From contig JAQFVV010006271.1 of assembly GCA_028023455.1 (NCBI GenBank), forward strand, positions 625,795 to 689,794: a stretch of DNA of 64,000 nt, in the 5' to 3' direction. A program made the position numbers and the translations under genes. The notes under the pieces are model-generated. The model saw only the letters and a list, made by a program, of their open reading frames with translations. It was not told the origin of the DNA and ran no database searches. Each line of letters opens with the position of its first letter. Position 1 is the stretch's first letter. This document shows, one piece after another, positions 50,428 through 62,485 of the stretch. Source of the stretch: Epiperipatus broadwayi (taxonomy: Eukaryota; Onychophora; Udeonychophora; Euonychophora; Peripatidae).

Positions 50428-51592
50428 CTAAAAATTTTAACTCAAATCTAACCCCCTCCTTCTAAAATTTTATAAGGATAACAATTAAACTCATTTACAA
50501 TTCCTTCAATTTACTATTCTCACACATAAACATCTCAACATACTACAATAATTTCATATAAACATTCTTTTAATAATATTTCCTCTTCCTAAAACTAATA
50601 TAAACGACATACAAAAATAATATAACCTATTATCCACCCTTCTTAATCTTATAAAAATTACCTTTATAAGTAAACAATCCCAATAAAAAGAATCTTTAAT
50701 TCCTTAATTTTATTTTTTGATAAAGACTTTCTTAATCACAAAACATCAATACTGCTTACCTATTAACTGATACTATTTCAATATCTAAACTCCAAATACT
50801 ACTTTCCATTTTAAAATTATTAATCTTATCAAAGCCTCAAAACTTACTAAATTTCTCTGTTAATAGGTTGAGTATTGTTTCTTTTGTCTGTTTTAAATTC
50901 TTTATCAAAAATAATAAGGTATAAATTCTTTAGTTATTTCAGTTTTAAATATTTTATAAGTTGGTTATTTTATTTTTCTCCTTTAGTATGTTCTTTATAT
51001 ATTTTATGTTATAGAATTGTTTATTGTAAAATTGCAATATGTTGATGTTGTTTATTTGTTGTTGAGATGTAAATTGAAGGAATTTGTAAATAGTTTAATT
51101 GTTTGATCCTTCTATAAAATTTGTGTTAGAAGGAGGGGGTTAGATTTTGGTGTTAAAATTTTTAGTCTTTTGGTGATTAGAAAATAGAACTATTGTTTAT
51201 TGTCTTTTTAAAAGTAAAATTAAGATCTATAATTAAAGATAATCAGTCTGTATCTCATAAAGTAGCTGCTTTAAGGAATTATTGTCATAGAATATTAAAT
51301 TAAATAATTCTAGTGGGGTAGCTTTGTTTCAATATCAATTTTATAAAGATTATTTAAGTGTTGGATACTCTGATAAATTTGTTAAAAGTATTTTATTTAA
51401 TAGTAATATTTGTAAGGATTAAAGGTTAAAGAAAATATGATTTTATTCTTTGCATTTAAATTGTCTTCTTATAAAATTGTGTGTAGAATAGTAAATTGTT
51501 TGGAAATAAGAAAATTGCTTGGAAAAGGGGTGTTACATTGATAATTTATTGAATAATACAAAGGAGTTTTTGATAGAAAGACTATTCCTGGT

Positions 51593-51919
51593 GTGGTATA
51601 TTTTATTCCTTGTTTATTTTGTAAGAAGGTTTACATAGGTCAGAGTAGTTTGAGTTTAAATGAAAGAGTAAAGGTTCATAAAAGTAGAGTTAAAAATAGA
51701 TATCTTAGTTCTGCTTTGTATGTCCATGAAAAAGATACAGGCCACACTATTGATTTTGATGAAGCTAAGGTTGTCTTCTTTGAGAGAAATGAAATCAAAA
51801 GAAGAATTAAAGAGTCTTTATTATTGAAAATTTATGATTCTGAAGCAATTAACTTATTTAAGAGTTCTTTTAATATTAAGGGTGGATGGGAAGTGAATGG
51901 ATTTGTGGGTAGTTTTTAA
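51593..51919 (+). pseudogene. PLE GIY-YIG endonuclease frame, right arm
   Basis: The mirror copy keeps the C-terminal 108 residues open from VVYFIPC to EVNGFVGSF, differing from the left arm by very few residues (for example GQSS for GQSG and ALY for ASY). The homologous N-terminal part, about 51180-51590, is broken by single-base losses and in-frame stops (for example around 51418 and 51540). It is therefore a pseudogene upstream while the nuclease core remains readable. High identity in the core suggests a recent origin of the inverted duplication, or gene conversion between the arms. Confidence 0.8.
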
Positions 51920-52649
51920 TAGTATATATAATGTGTGTTTTTTTTTATTATTTCTTTACACTTGAGAAGTCTGCTTGTAGCAGTGAAACCTTAGGTTGTG
52001 TTTTAATATTATTTTTATTCTGGTCTGGTTTAATTTTAGATTTGGGGTAGTTTTGATTTTATATTGACTAGTTTAGCTTTATGCTTGTAATGATTAAAAA
52101 AATTATATAAACTTCAGTTAATTACCTCTTGATATCTTTGTGCATTCATGTTTTATTAGTTGTGAATGTAGATATGTGGCCATCAAAATTATTTTATATG
52201 TCTGCAATTTTCCAATATCCTAACTTCTCGTGGTTTGTTTCAATAGTAGTTTATTCCCATATAATTTTTCCTTTTATTAACAGCATCAAAATTACATAGA
52301 TTTATGAACTAATTCGTAGAAGAATATTTCCATTTATTAATAAATTAGAAGTCAAATTTTCCTATAGCAAGTATCATATATTTTCAGCTTCTGACATTAA
52401 TTAATAGACTGGCAGAATTGAAATTAATTTCTAAGGCATTCCTTTGTTTACATATCCGTAGTCAGCTACACTACTAGAAAGATCAGGGTAAGGCATTCTG
52501 GATATTTTTTACCCCAGAAACTGCATTATCAATTTAAACAATCACTACATTTTTAATTAACTTTCCTCTTATAAGTGACACAACAAAGAAGTGATGATTG
52601 CCTTCTTTTTTCTAAGACAGATGATCTAAGTTTCCAATTGGTTCACATA

Positions 52650-52875
52650 GCAATGTTGTTTTAAAATAGGCAAAATTGTCCATACAGTAGTGTCACTCAG
52701 TGCAAGCCAGAGTAATCTGGATGCAAGAAAGTTTGGCATAAAATCGCTATCTAGTGCCTACTCATCCAATATCCCTGACTAATTTCCAGTTTGTGGCTTC
52801 TATCAATGAGGAGCCTTGGATCTGAGAGCAAGCATAAGAAATGGTGATCATGTGATGTTTAATGGTTTAATTATT
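52650..52875 (-). mobile_element. retrozyme-like element copy 5, decayed and rearranged
   Basis: Minus-oriented similarity from aaaataggcaaaattgtccatacag through agtaatctggatgcaagaaag to tctatcaatgaggagccttgg. The hammerhead core is mutated (TTGATAG, and GGAAATTAGTC). After ctgagagc it jumps to aagcataagaaatggtgatcatgtgatg, which belongs elsewhere in the unit in the opposite orientation, so this copy is internally inverted or deleted. Confidence 0.7.
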
Positions 52876-53963
52876 TTACAATAGTTAACTTTATTCTAAA
52901 ATAAAGAATTGTAATAAAATTTTAATTTTTATAATTATTCTTATCAAATAAATTATTTTATAATTCATTTACACACATGACTTAACATTCTAAAATATAT
53001 AATAATAAAAAAGATGCACATAAAAGCCATACATGTAAACACAGTCATGGAGATTACAATATATGGTATATTAAAACTGTCATGTAGCTATACTGTTAAT
53101 CAGGCAATTTTGGTTACTTATTTCTGAATTAATAATTTTGCTTGTTAAAGTTAAATGTTAAATGTAATGCCTATTTCAAAAATATTAAACAGTAACTATT
53201 AAAATATAATATAAATTGAATATACATTTGAATTACATTTTGAATCTTATTGTAAACATTTATTTTTGTATTCTTTTGATAAAAAAAAAAAACTTCTTTA
53301 TTATTTTGGCTTTCTTATTAAAAAGTTGATAGAATTTATCACCCCTCTCTCCCCCATCTTTTACAGAAGTGTTAATTGATTAAAAACTTTCAGCTACTAT
53401 CTTTATGTTATCTTATTTAGACTTTTTTTTTTTCATCATTTTTCTCTTCTTGGAAATGTATTTAAACAACTAAATAATTATATTTTATACCAGCCCTTTA
53501 TGCTGATTTATTTAGAAGTTTGTTTCTTCATGAAAGTACTTTAAAATGTTTAAAAACTGATTATTTTCAGCTGCTTATTTAAAGATTGTTTTTTCTTCTT
53601 TTAAAATTTTTCTTCATGGAAATGTATTTAAACATGTACACTGATTAACGTTTTGAGTTACACATTTTTGCCCCTTTTTTAAAAAATAAGTTAATTGATT
53701 ATCAACAAATTTTACATTAGCTTAATAAGAGATTAGGATTTTTTCCTTTCGTTTTTACTTTAAAGCAAACAAGGAAATGATTAAAGTTGAAATCTGCAAC
53801 CTTCATTTGAACTTATTTAAAATCTAATTAATTTTTTTATGTTTTATGTTATTCTATCAAGTATATTGAAATAAATAAATGGATTAAAATTTTTATTGCT
53901 AATTTCATTTTTATTTATTTAAAAATTTGTTGTTTTTACCGAAATTAAATTTTTCATTTATTA

Positions 53964-53996
<33 letters not shown>

Positions 53997-56900
53997 GAAA
54001 ATCATGCATAAAGACTAACTTTTTCAGAAAGATAAAATAGAAACAGTGCTTATTTCACTTAGGTTTATTATTTTTCTGATAATTACTGAATTGTATTTTT
54101 TTTTTATTTTAAAATATAGTGTTTTTATAAACTGTGATGAGTTTATAATTTTGTTTTTTATTAGTATACTGATAATTTACTGAACTATATATTTTTTTTT
54201 TTAATTTTAAAATGTAGTATTTTTATACACTGTGTTGTGTTTATAATTTTGTTTTTAATATGTGTAAATTCTAGATTGAATAAAAAAAGATTTCTTAAAT
54301 AAATCATAACCTGTGATAAAATATTAAGACTATCCTTATATTAATTTGAAGGCACTATTGCAATTTGAATTGGATTTATTAATTGCTAAATTTTTGGTTG
54401 TTGGATTACTGGTGTTATATCTGCACAATATTATATCTATCCCTTTGAGTTAATGATATGGCAAACTGAAAGTCTAAAATTGATAGATCAGATCTTGATT
54501 TCACTTCTGGGTCTTGAATGCCATAAATCCTCCCAATTAATAAGCTATTATTAACAAAAAGTTACTTGTTAATAGTAGATAAATACTTATTAACTTTTAA
54601 TAATATGAATTCAATCTTACAGATAATTTAAAGTACCAAGTTAACAAAAAAAAAAAGTTAGAGAACTGAAATTATGGTCAAAAAAAGAGAAAAGAATTAA
54701 ATAAAATAAAAAAAACATACTTTTTTTGTATAATTATTAGATGTAATATAGTAAGTTGGTATAAATTATTTAAGTAGCATTTCTTTTAGCATAATTTTCA
54801 TCCGTATAATTTTCTAGGTTTTACAATAGTATATTCATTTTTCGTGAATCTTTTCATGTCATAGTTGGTTGTCCTCTTTTACTTTCAATATTTTCAAACA
54901 TCATATTCTTTTCCAATAAATTTAGTTTTCTCAATTTGAGAATAATATAATAGAAATTTGGTGGGCAACTAATTGACCCAAATAATTTCTAAGTAGCTTA
55001 TTTTTATGTAATTTTTTTTTCTACCATTAGTTTTCTTATTTATTGTTTTCATTGTAGAGCCACTGCACATTGTAAGCATGTAACCCATAAGAAGAAAGAG
55101 GTTAAATTATATCCATATGTATCTTCTTAGTGTGAATAAAGTTGTTATTTGAAACTAATAGTTTTACTATCTTTCTTTGTACTTCATGCAAAACTTCAGT
55201 TGACTTCAATACTTTTTGCATTTTGCTTCTCTAGAATTCAACTTTCAAATCCTTAGTGTATATGAAATACTATAGCTCGAATAAATATGATTTATACTTT
55301 TAAATTATAATTACCCACTTTTAAAAATACTTTCCAAACTTTTCTTTGCAGATGTGTTTGCAATGGATTTCTTGAATCTGGATTTTTTGTCATTTATGAA
55401 TGATTCAAAGAAACAAATAGTGATGACTTTGATGGGTTAAAATTAGCTGCTAACTCTGTTATCATGATCTTTGTATTCGCTAATCAATGAAAAATATCTT
55501 ATTTAGATAAATAAAGATTCATTTCATTGCAAAAAAAATCTAATAATTGGAAAAGGTGAAAATGGAATATCAGCATCAGAACTGTCACCAAGAAAACATA
55601 TTTGAAATTGGAATTCGTGTAATTATTTTTGCCACAGATTTGTGATGATTTCTAAATGCATTATTTTATACAATGGCAGTTACCCAAATAGATTTTTGGC
55701 AGAATAGTTTATCATATTGACTTCATTATTCTTATCGTAGAAAATAATGATCTTTAACTTTGTTCATAGGAATTACATGTAGTGTGGCTGTGATATCTCC
55801 TTGTGGTTTGACTCAAGAATGTCTGACCTAGAATCAGGAAGTTCCAGGATCAATTTTGGCACTCATAGCTCTGGCGTTCAAACTTCTTATTAACTCTTGA
55901 GCTATAAAGCTATTAGCCTTTTTTTCTATGCATACATCATGCATCATAGCATACATTTATTTTGTTGATAAGCTTTGTTAGACACTTTTTTATGCTTATA
56001 GTAATTATATATAAATTAATATTATAGTATAACAAATTTAAAAAAAGTAGTAATGTAGTTTTCATGTTTTAGAGAATGTGTGTTCACTCATTCACTCGAA
56101 AAAACAGAAATAATAAACTTATATTTTTTTTTATTTTTTTTTTAATAAAATGAATAACTAAATGTCAGACTGTCATTGCAATTAAATATGCTCTGGACAA
56201 TATCCTTTTTGTTCAATGACCTTTTGTTTCTTTTGGAAATGAGGTAATAGTCTTATTGCCAATAGACTATGGCTTCTCTAGCTGTTTTAATGTTTTTAAA
56301 TCTATATTGACTTCAGAATCTATACAGTCACTCCTGCTTGTTGTTATTCATTTCAGATTCCCTTTTCAACTTAAGCTTTTAGCCACAATATGAGAATGAT
56401 TTACGGTTCTTTTTTTCTGCCACTACTAAATCCATAAGTTTCATTTTATCATTTAAGAAAGACGCATTGCAGATTTTATTAAATTTTGTAATACTTCTAT
56501 TTTTATACTTAGGAAGCATTTTACTATGCAAAATACTGTACACATCAATATAAGCTGAAGAAACATTATTAATAAATGTGACTGCATGCAATGCTCTGAG
56601 ATGAAAAAATGGTTGCTACTGTATTGTAAAAGTTATTAAATTTACAAAATTTAATGTTTTTTCTTTTTGTTTATTTATATATATTTTTTTAGGATAGTGT
56701 ATAATTAAAATAAAATAGGTAGTGATACAGCATATATTGTGACTTCACTGTAGTCAGTTCAAGAAACTCAGGTGCATGATTGAAAAGGGTAATCCATATG
56801 GTGGTTGGATAGTGAACAAGATAAATATGACCATACTTAAGATAATTTATTAAAAGGTTGTCAGAATTTTTATGTTAATTTGAGTGAAGCAAAATTATTT

Positions 56901-57200
56901 TCAAATCTTTTAAATGATTAATGTAAAGGGTATTAAATGAATATGTGTTATTTGATTTTGTAAATACTTACACACACACACACACACACAGAGAGATGAA
57001 TGTCTAGCCATTCATTAGGAAACAGTCTTGTTATTTAGAAATAAAGAATAATTGAACTGATCTCTAAAGATCTTCAAAGTTGAAATAAAAAAGAAATAAT
57101 GGTACTATCAACACTAATTCCTTATTAGTCAATATATTTTGTTCCAAGCCTCTCTGTAGATACATGAACCAATGGATAATATACATGTTTAACATGTATA
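52876..57200 (+). other. intron sequence, nothing recognised
   Basis: A+T-rich, with a 30-odd base T/A hairpin near 53965-53995. A weak box-B-like sequence near 55845 and an exon-like stretch at 55352 were considered and not accepted. Confidence 0.5.
56970..56990. repeat. CA microsatellite
   Basis: About ten CA dinucleotides followed by gagaga, in the long HMG20A intron. Confidence 0.95.
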
Positions 57201-57212
57201 CTTACTTCTATG

Positions 57213-57538
57213 ATACAACATATACATACTGTTTTTCTGAAGGTTTGTGATGGTGGTGTTTTAGCTGTTTTTTTTTATGGTTTTTCTCTCTCTTTTATTG
57301 TGTGTGTGTGTTTTTAAAAAAAGTTTTTTTTTTTTTAAATAAATTATTAAAAAAAAAGTGTATCAATTTTTTAATAAAAAAAAAAAATTTTTAAAAAAAA
57401 ATATATACTATTATTTAAAATAAAAAAATATTGTATAAGGGTGTGGGTTTTTCTTTTTGGGTGGGGGCGAGGGGATGGGGGGGGTGGGTGTTTTTTTTTA
57501 ATAGCGGGGGGGTTGGGAAAAATACAACATATACATAC
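57213..57538. other. probable assembly artefact in the intron
   Basis: The 17-mer atacaacatatacatac occurs at 57213 and again at 57522. Between them is a run of long homopolymers and G/T-only stretches (for example ggggatggggggggtgggtg near 57472-57491) unlike anything else in the window. The pattern suggests the same locus read twice with a low-quality join. Confidence 0.5.
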
Positions 57539-58044
57539 ATCTATGAAGTAATTTAATTTTAAAATGTACACTTCATGATTAACAAAAAATAAATAAATAA
57601 TGCAGTTATAAAACATTACAGTAATGAATTGAGAGAGTGAAAAAGCAACATCACGACTGAGTTTTCAAGATGTTAGTATATGATTTATGACACTTTCATC
57701 ATCCAGTTGCATATGAAATTTATGAATTTAAATTTACACATATATATATATGTTTAGAGTTTGTTTTAATGTTTGGTTTATTGAAAGCAAGGATAGTGAG
57801 TCAACAGACATGAGGGGAGAGAATCTTTTTTAATTAATTGCAGTATATATGTATATTGAAAAAATTTATTTTTGTTATTATGTTTAAAGAAATTTACACA
57901 TTTTGAATGTGGGTGGGTTTTTTTTTTCATAGAAAGTGAGGAGGGAGGATGGAAACTTGTTAAAATTCAGAAACTATGATTACTTAATATATTCTTTTTT
58001 GCATTTTTTAATTTTTTGACTTTTATCTAATTTTTTTATTTCAG

Positions 58045-58103
58045 TTGAGCTTTTAGATGAAAACGACAGTAACCAATCTGGAATAAACGGAACATCTACG
58101 GAA
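58045..58103 (+). CDS. HMG20A: HMG20A-like gene, linker exon after the HMG box
   Basis: A 59-base exon with a strong acceptor (tttttttatttcag) and a consensus donor GAA|GTAAGT. It enters in phase 1, matching the preceding exon, and leaves in phase 0. It encodes VELLDENDSNQSGINGTSTE, an acidic, Asn/Ser-rich linker expected between the HMG box and the C-terminal coiled coil that pairs with HMG20B/LSD1-complex partners. The residues are not diagnostic; the call rests on both splice sites, phase and strand. The conserved FDIPIFTEEFL-type motif and coiled-coil exons that should follow were looked for to 64000 and not found, so the gene is cut off at its 3' end. Confidence 0.78.
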
Positions 58104-58371
58104 GTAAGTATTATTACTTGCTAGAATTTATTAATATTAAAAGTTTTTTTAAATATTATGTATTAGGGTGATTGCAAAATTTTATTTATTATATTATGTT
58201 TTATTTTAAAAATAAATTTTAACAGAAAGGCAAGGATTCCCAATTATTTTGTTCTAATTTTATAGTGTAATGTTTTTTTTAAAATATAAAAGAAAAATAA
58301 TCATTGGTTATTTAAGTACCGTAACTTTTTTATATATTGTAGTAAGAAGCAATGTTCTATTGATAATTTCA

Positions 58372-59486
58372 GAAGAATGGTTATATGTTACTACAGAAGT
58401 CTTATTACTGGTTAATGATATTTTATATTTTAAATTTAAGGAAGAATTTTAGTATATAACAAAGGGATAGATTATGGATTGTTCTATTAGTGGGATTTTA
58501 TTATCAATTGTAATTGACTCTATAGAGGAAAGTATAATTGATAAGTAAATAAAAATAAGGAAATATAGAATATCATAGATATGTTGATATAATTGTAATA
58601 GGAAATAGCAGATGTATTATTATTGCATTTAAAGAATTGAATAATAAAAAGTACAATATTAAGTTTACATTGGAAAAAAGAGGAGAAGGGATTAAAATGC
58701 TTAGACATTTTTTTTTAAAGAAAAGGAATAAATGGTGAAATACTTATTTAACATTATATTGAGGATAAAGAAAAAAAGAGGTATAATTGATTCAAATTCA
58801 TATCAGCCATAGTCTCGGAAAATAGCAACTGTGGAAGGATATAAGTTAAAAAATGATGGGTTATCTTTGAATGCAGAAAAAGTATTTGAGCAGAAATTGG
58901 AATTTAAGAATTTGGAATTTGAAAAATTGGAATTTGAGAATGATTATATTAATATGAGTTATAAAAGAAAAGATATTAAAAAGATTTTCAGTAATAAATA
59001 TACTAATAATACAAGGATAGTATAAAGCCTATGTATAGATAGGGCGTTTCAATTCTATATTCAGAATGTGTATATAAAACATTGATAATAGAAAAGTTAC
59101 CTGATGATATTAAAGTAGGATGGAAAAATAGTAAATCTTTAGGGGAATGGATTTGTAGTGCAAAAAAGATGGAAAATATTAAAAATAGTGTAGGGTTAGT
59201 TTATGCATTGTGATATATGTAGGTCAGACAGGAAAGTCTGCCATTGAAAGAGGTAATGAGCATGATAGGGCAATTAATAAAAAAGGGTATACATTTTTTG
59301 GAAACTGGTCATAGAATGAATTGTGAAAAAAATATTCAGGTAACAAAATATGTTAAAAATTATAAGTATAGAAAATATTATCAAACTTTATATATTCCAG
59401 AAAATTTAAACAAATATGTAAACATAGTTAAAGGCCCAGCACAATTAGGTAGGAAATTGGCATTGTTAGAATATTTGAAATTTTAG
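58372..59486 (+). pseudogene. Penelope-like element relic C (RT core and GIY-YIG endonuclease)
   Basis: Decayed PLE frames in 5' to 3' order: EVLLLVNDILYFKFKEEF (RT segment before the Y-Q-G motif, 58402-58452); a CSISGILLSIVIDSIEESII segment (58480 on), equivalent to the GSP-S-LA-I motif; RYVD-IIVIGNS at 58577, where the catalytic YVDD box has lost one Asp codon; KKYNIKFTLEKRGEGIKML; LPDDIKVGWKNSKSL and NSVGLVYA (GIY strand, ending in a stop near 59212); and, after a frameshift, YVGQTGKSAIERGNEHDRA from 59216 (YIG motif) and HFLETGH...NCEK. The frame ends at 59486 with LLEYLKF. The endonuclease sequence differs clearly from the 49.5-52 kb element, so this is another PLE family. It lies in the intron just after the 58045-58103 exon. 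Confidence 0.8.
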
Positions 59487-59499
59487 AAGTATAATTAAA

Positions 59500-61270
59500 A
59501 TATTATTTTTGTAGATAGTTTTATAAATGTATATAAAAAAGGATTGTTAAAAGTTTATTAATTTTTATGTGTATATTGCTAATTATGTTTATTGTTGTAC
59601 AATATAAATAATATTCATTGGTTGGAGTTGTTATAGAATAGTTGGTTACATGATTAAGGTTCCAATAAGTAACTAAAGCTTGATTAGATGTATTAAATAA
59701 ATTTTTATAATTATTTTTAGTTGTCTATTTCAGTTTTATTTAAGATTGATTCTTTTAAATTTTATAAGAAAGACAACATTATGGACAAATTTTTTAAAAT
59801 TGAAATTTGACCATTTAAAATATATATTTATATACAAATTTTGAAATCCATCTGTGTCTGAAAATTAACTAACAGTATTTATTGTCTGCACATAAATATT
59901 TTCTGTGTTTTGAGGCAGATCAAAAGTTTTTTATTGAATTGTATGACAGTAATCCTATGAAAACAGAATAATAAGGGTTGATATTTCATTGAGATTGTGA
60001 TGCTCTTCTCACAAATGTGTATTTAATATCATGTGCTTTTATGTAATAGATGTAGTCAATTTTAAAATATTCACTTGAGAAATACAAAAGTCCAATGTGC
60101 CTTTCAAGTGGATATAAAATGCTGTCAGCACAATAGTTGAAATAATTTTCATTCAAAAAATCATAATTGAAAACAGATGTAATAATATGTATGAAGAAGT
60201 ACACTCTGAATGCACATCATATCATAAGAATTCATAAATTAAACTTACTAGAGGCAATTTTATAAACTTTCAAATATTGTAATTTATCAGATAAAAAATA
60301 GTTTAGTGTTCCATCAAATTTCCATACTGTTAAATGTATATATTGTATGTATGTTCTCAGTGCTACGGTTTAAAAAATCTTGGTTTATAGAGAATTTTTA
60401 AAATTTATATACATGTAGAATTTATATATGTATTAATATTATTTGGCTAGTCATAAACCAGATAATAAAATAAAAAAGAAAAACTTATCTAGAAGTAAAC
60501 TGAGGGAAAGTTAAGACGACTTTAATTTCTGAAGTATACAAATTTATATTCAAACAAATTAAAATTAGCATAATTTATTGGTAAAATATAAAATAATAAA
60601 CATGACATAACTATATCTTTGTACTTGTAACATAAGTTGTTAGAAACAATTCTTTTAATTCTATTCCAAGTGAATTTTATTCAAATTTCTTATTGAGAAG
60701 ACCATAAACTAAAAATTAGTTTGGTAATGGGGATGTAATATTACTGGATGTGGATATAATGGCACTAACCATCTAATATCCACTAATTATTCAATTTTAT
60801 AGTAAATTTAGATAATTTTTTTATTAAATATATGTATTGTATGTTAAGTTCTCTGAACCAAATGAAGATAGTTGAAATATATAGTTTTATAGTAGGTATC
60901 AGTATCTTTCTTTATATTTATGAGTGACTATATATTTACACACTTTTGCCATTTGTTTAGCTGTTTAATTATATATATATATAAATTAAGATGATTTATG
61001 TATCAGTAGATTAAAATATATGAAATAATAAATATAGTCACAAATGTTTTATTAACAGAAACAACAAATATTGTATCTATAAAAGTAATAGAACATTAAT
61101 AGCATTGAAATAGAAGTAAATCTATGGCAAAGTTAGCCAATAAAAGAAACTATTGATAAAATAATTTGAATTTATCTGAAAGTGACATAGATAATGTTGT
61201 TATTCTATAGACATATTTTTTAAAATAAAAAAATTATAGAAATTATATATATTTATTTTAGTTCAGCAGG
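59500..61270 (+). other. intron sequence after the last recognised exon
   Basis: A+T-rich, holding only a possible old retrozyme trace near 60700. Confidence 0.5.
60680..60770 (+). repeat. possible old retrozyme fragment
   Basis: The segment cttattgagaagaccataaactaaaaattagtttggtaatggggatg keeps the order tga-gaagaccataa...aaattagt-tgg...ggatgt of the family around the hammerhead, but with many changes. Low confidence. Confidence 0.3.
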
Positions 61271-61278
61271 TTATAAAG

Positions 61279-62485
61279 ATTCTCTTTTTACACAGTAGAT
61301 TGGTTCTAGAAAATTACGTGTAAAAGAAATTCATGTAAAAAAATGCATTGTATATATGGAAAATAAGGAGATTGGTCCTGTACCTAAGAAATCTATGAAA
61401 ATAATTAAATAAACTATGTGAAAAACTTTGTTAGAGTGTTATATTTTTTTGTGTGCTATCAATTTTACTTCATACTCATTGAACGCAAATAAAAAATGAA
61501 TTATAGGAATATACATTTCATTTGAAAGTGATAACATGTACAATGAAATACTCATTGGTTTCTCTATACAAGCCATCGAAAACATTAAAGTTCAAAGCAC
61601 ATGACTTCCACATTATAAATATATAAAAAAATGAAATAAAGATTATTAATATAATTTATTGGAATTTATTATTTTTATTTCATTTAACTTATTAATTTTT
61701 TTAAAATAACTAACACATTCGAAAAGAGACATTATAGGCCACCAGAACTGTACATTTATCAAAAATACAGGCAACATCTTGCTTGTCTGTAAAACAGAAA
61801 AGTATTCAAGATTTTATGCATTGTTACTGTCTGACAATAAACACATATGTTTGTGCATGATTGAAATACCATTGCTAGTTAATAAATATAAATGTAAATA
61901 AAATTAAATTTTTTTAATATCAATACTAAGAAGGATTTTTTTTTAAATACCAAATGTCAAAATGAGCAGTATCAAAAAGGTTATGTCTCTTTCAAAACAA
62001 AATGAAAAAACATTACAATACAGACAAACAAATTTCTCCATTTGCAGGAATATTGCTGAAAAGATTTTTGTTTTTAAAATAATGAGAAATAGAGATGAAA
62101 CTTTTTTTTAAAAAAATTAGATGATAATAATAGGTATAATTTTTTTTTTAGTTTTGTGATATAATTATAACAAACTCTACTTTAGAAACAAATCTGTAAA
62201 TAAACACAGAATTAAAAACATTTACAATCTTCAAAAAAAGAAAATAAATTAAAAATTTAAAATTACTTTAAGAATATAAGATGATTATTTTTAAAGCCTT
62301 CCAGACAATCATATTCGTTTCTTCATTTTAGTCATGGTGTCACAGCAGTTTTAATCCCGAAATGCCATTTTTTTTTGTACCGATTATGTTATTTTAAAAC
62401 AACTTATGTAAAAAGAGAATTTTTTTTTTTTAAACTCTTGTTATTTCAAAATCATGCAAAAAAAAAAAATGTGTAAAAAGAGAAT
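61279..62485. mobile_element. possible TIR element
   Basis: A 16-base sequence attctctttttacaca at 61279-61294 recurs as its exact reverse complement at 62470-62485, about 1.2 kb apart. A second partial copy (gtaaaaagagaatt) lies at 62409. The ends are A+T-rich and no clear target duplication is seen, so chance or a degenerate pogo-like element both remain possible. Confidence 0.35.

Larger units (their letters stand above)
49499..52070. mobile_element. inverted pair of Penelope-like element copies (2.5-kb palindrome)
   Basis: Two PLE 3' parts face each other as an imperfect inverted repeat. The left arm (minus strand) covers about 49499-50767 and the right arm (plus strand) about 50862-52070, with roughly 90 bases between. 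Matching landmarks on both sides include a gtagttttt stretch just after the stop codon, the cttgagaagtctgcttgtagcagtg block (49589-49613 and mirror 51960-51984), a run of five or six C/G (50452 and mirror 51135), and a gtaaattgaaggaat block further in. The arms differ by scattered indels; the left is better preserved in the open frame. Head-to-head copies are a known PLE arrangement. Upstream of the endonuclease frame neither arm has a recognisable RT: about 350-450 bases per arm are non-coding. Confidence 0.85.

Noticed and set aside
55352-55440. Exon-like open stretch after a good acceptor (tttctttgcag), phase 1 compatible, ending in TAA
   Set aside because: It would give an alternative C-terminus (VFAMDFLNLDF...) with no HMG20A similarity and no polyadenylation support; the downstream exon at 58045 fits phase and strand better.
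55790-55870. tRNA/SINE-like sequence with gttccaggatcaatttt
   Set aside because: Only a vague box B resemblance; no box A at the right distance and no second copy in the window.
57371-57616. Minus-strand open frame with a Pro-rich run
   Set aside because: It is produced by the G/T homopolymer stretch judged to be an assembly artefact.
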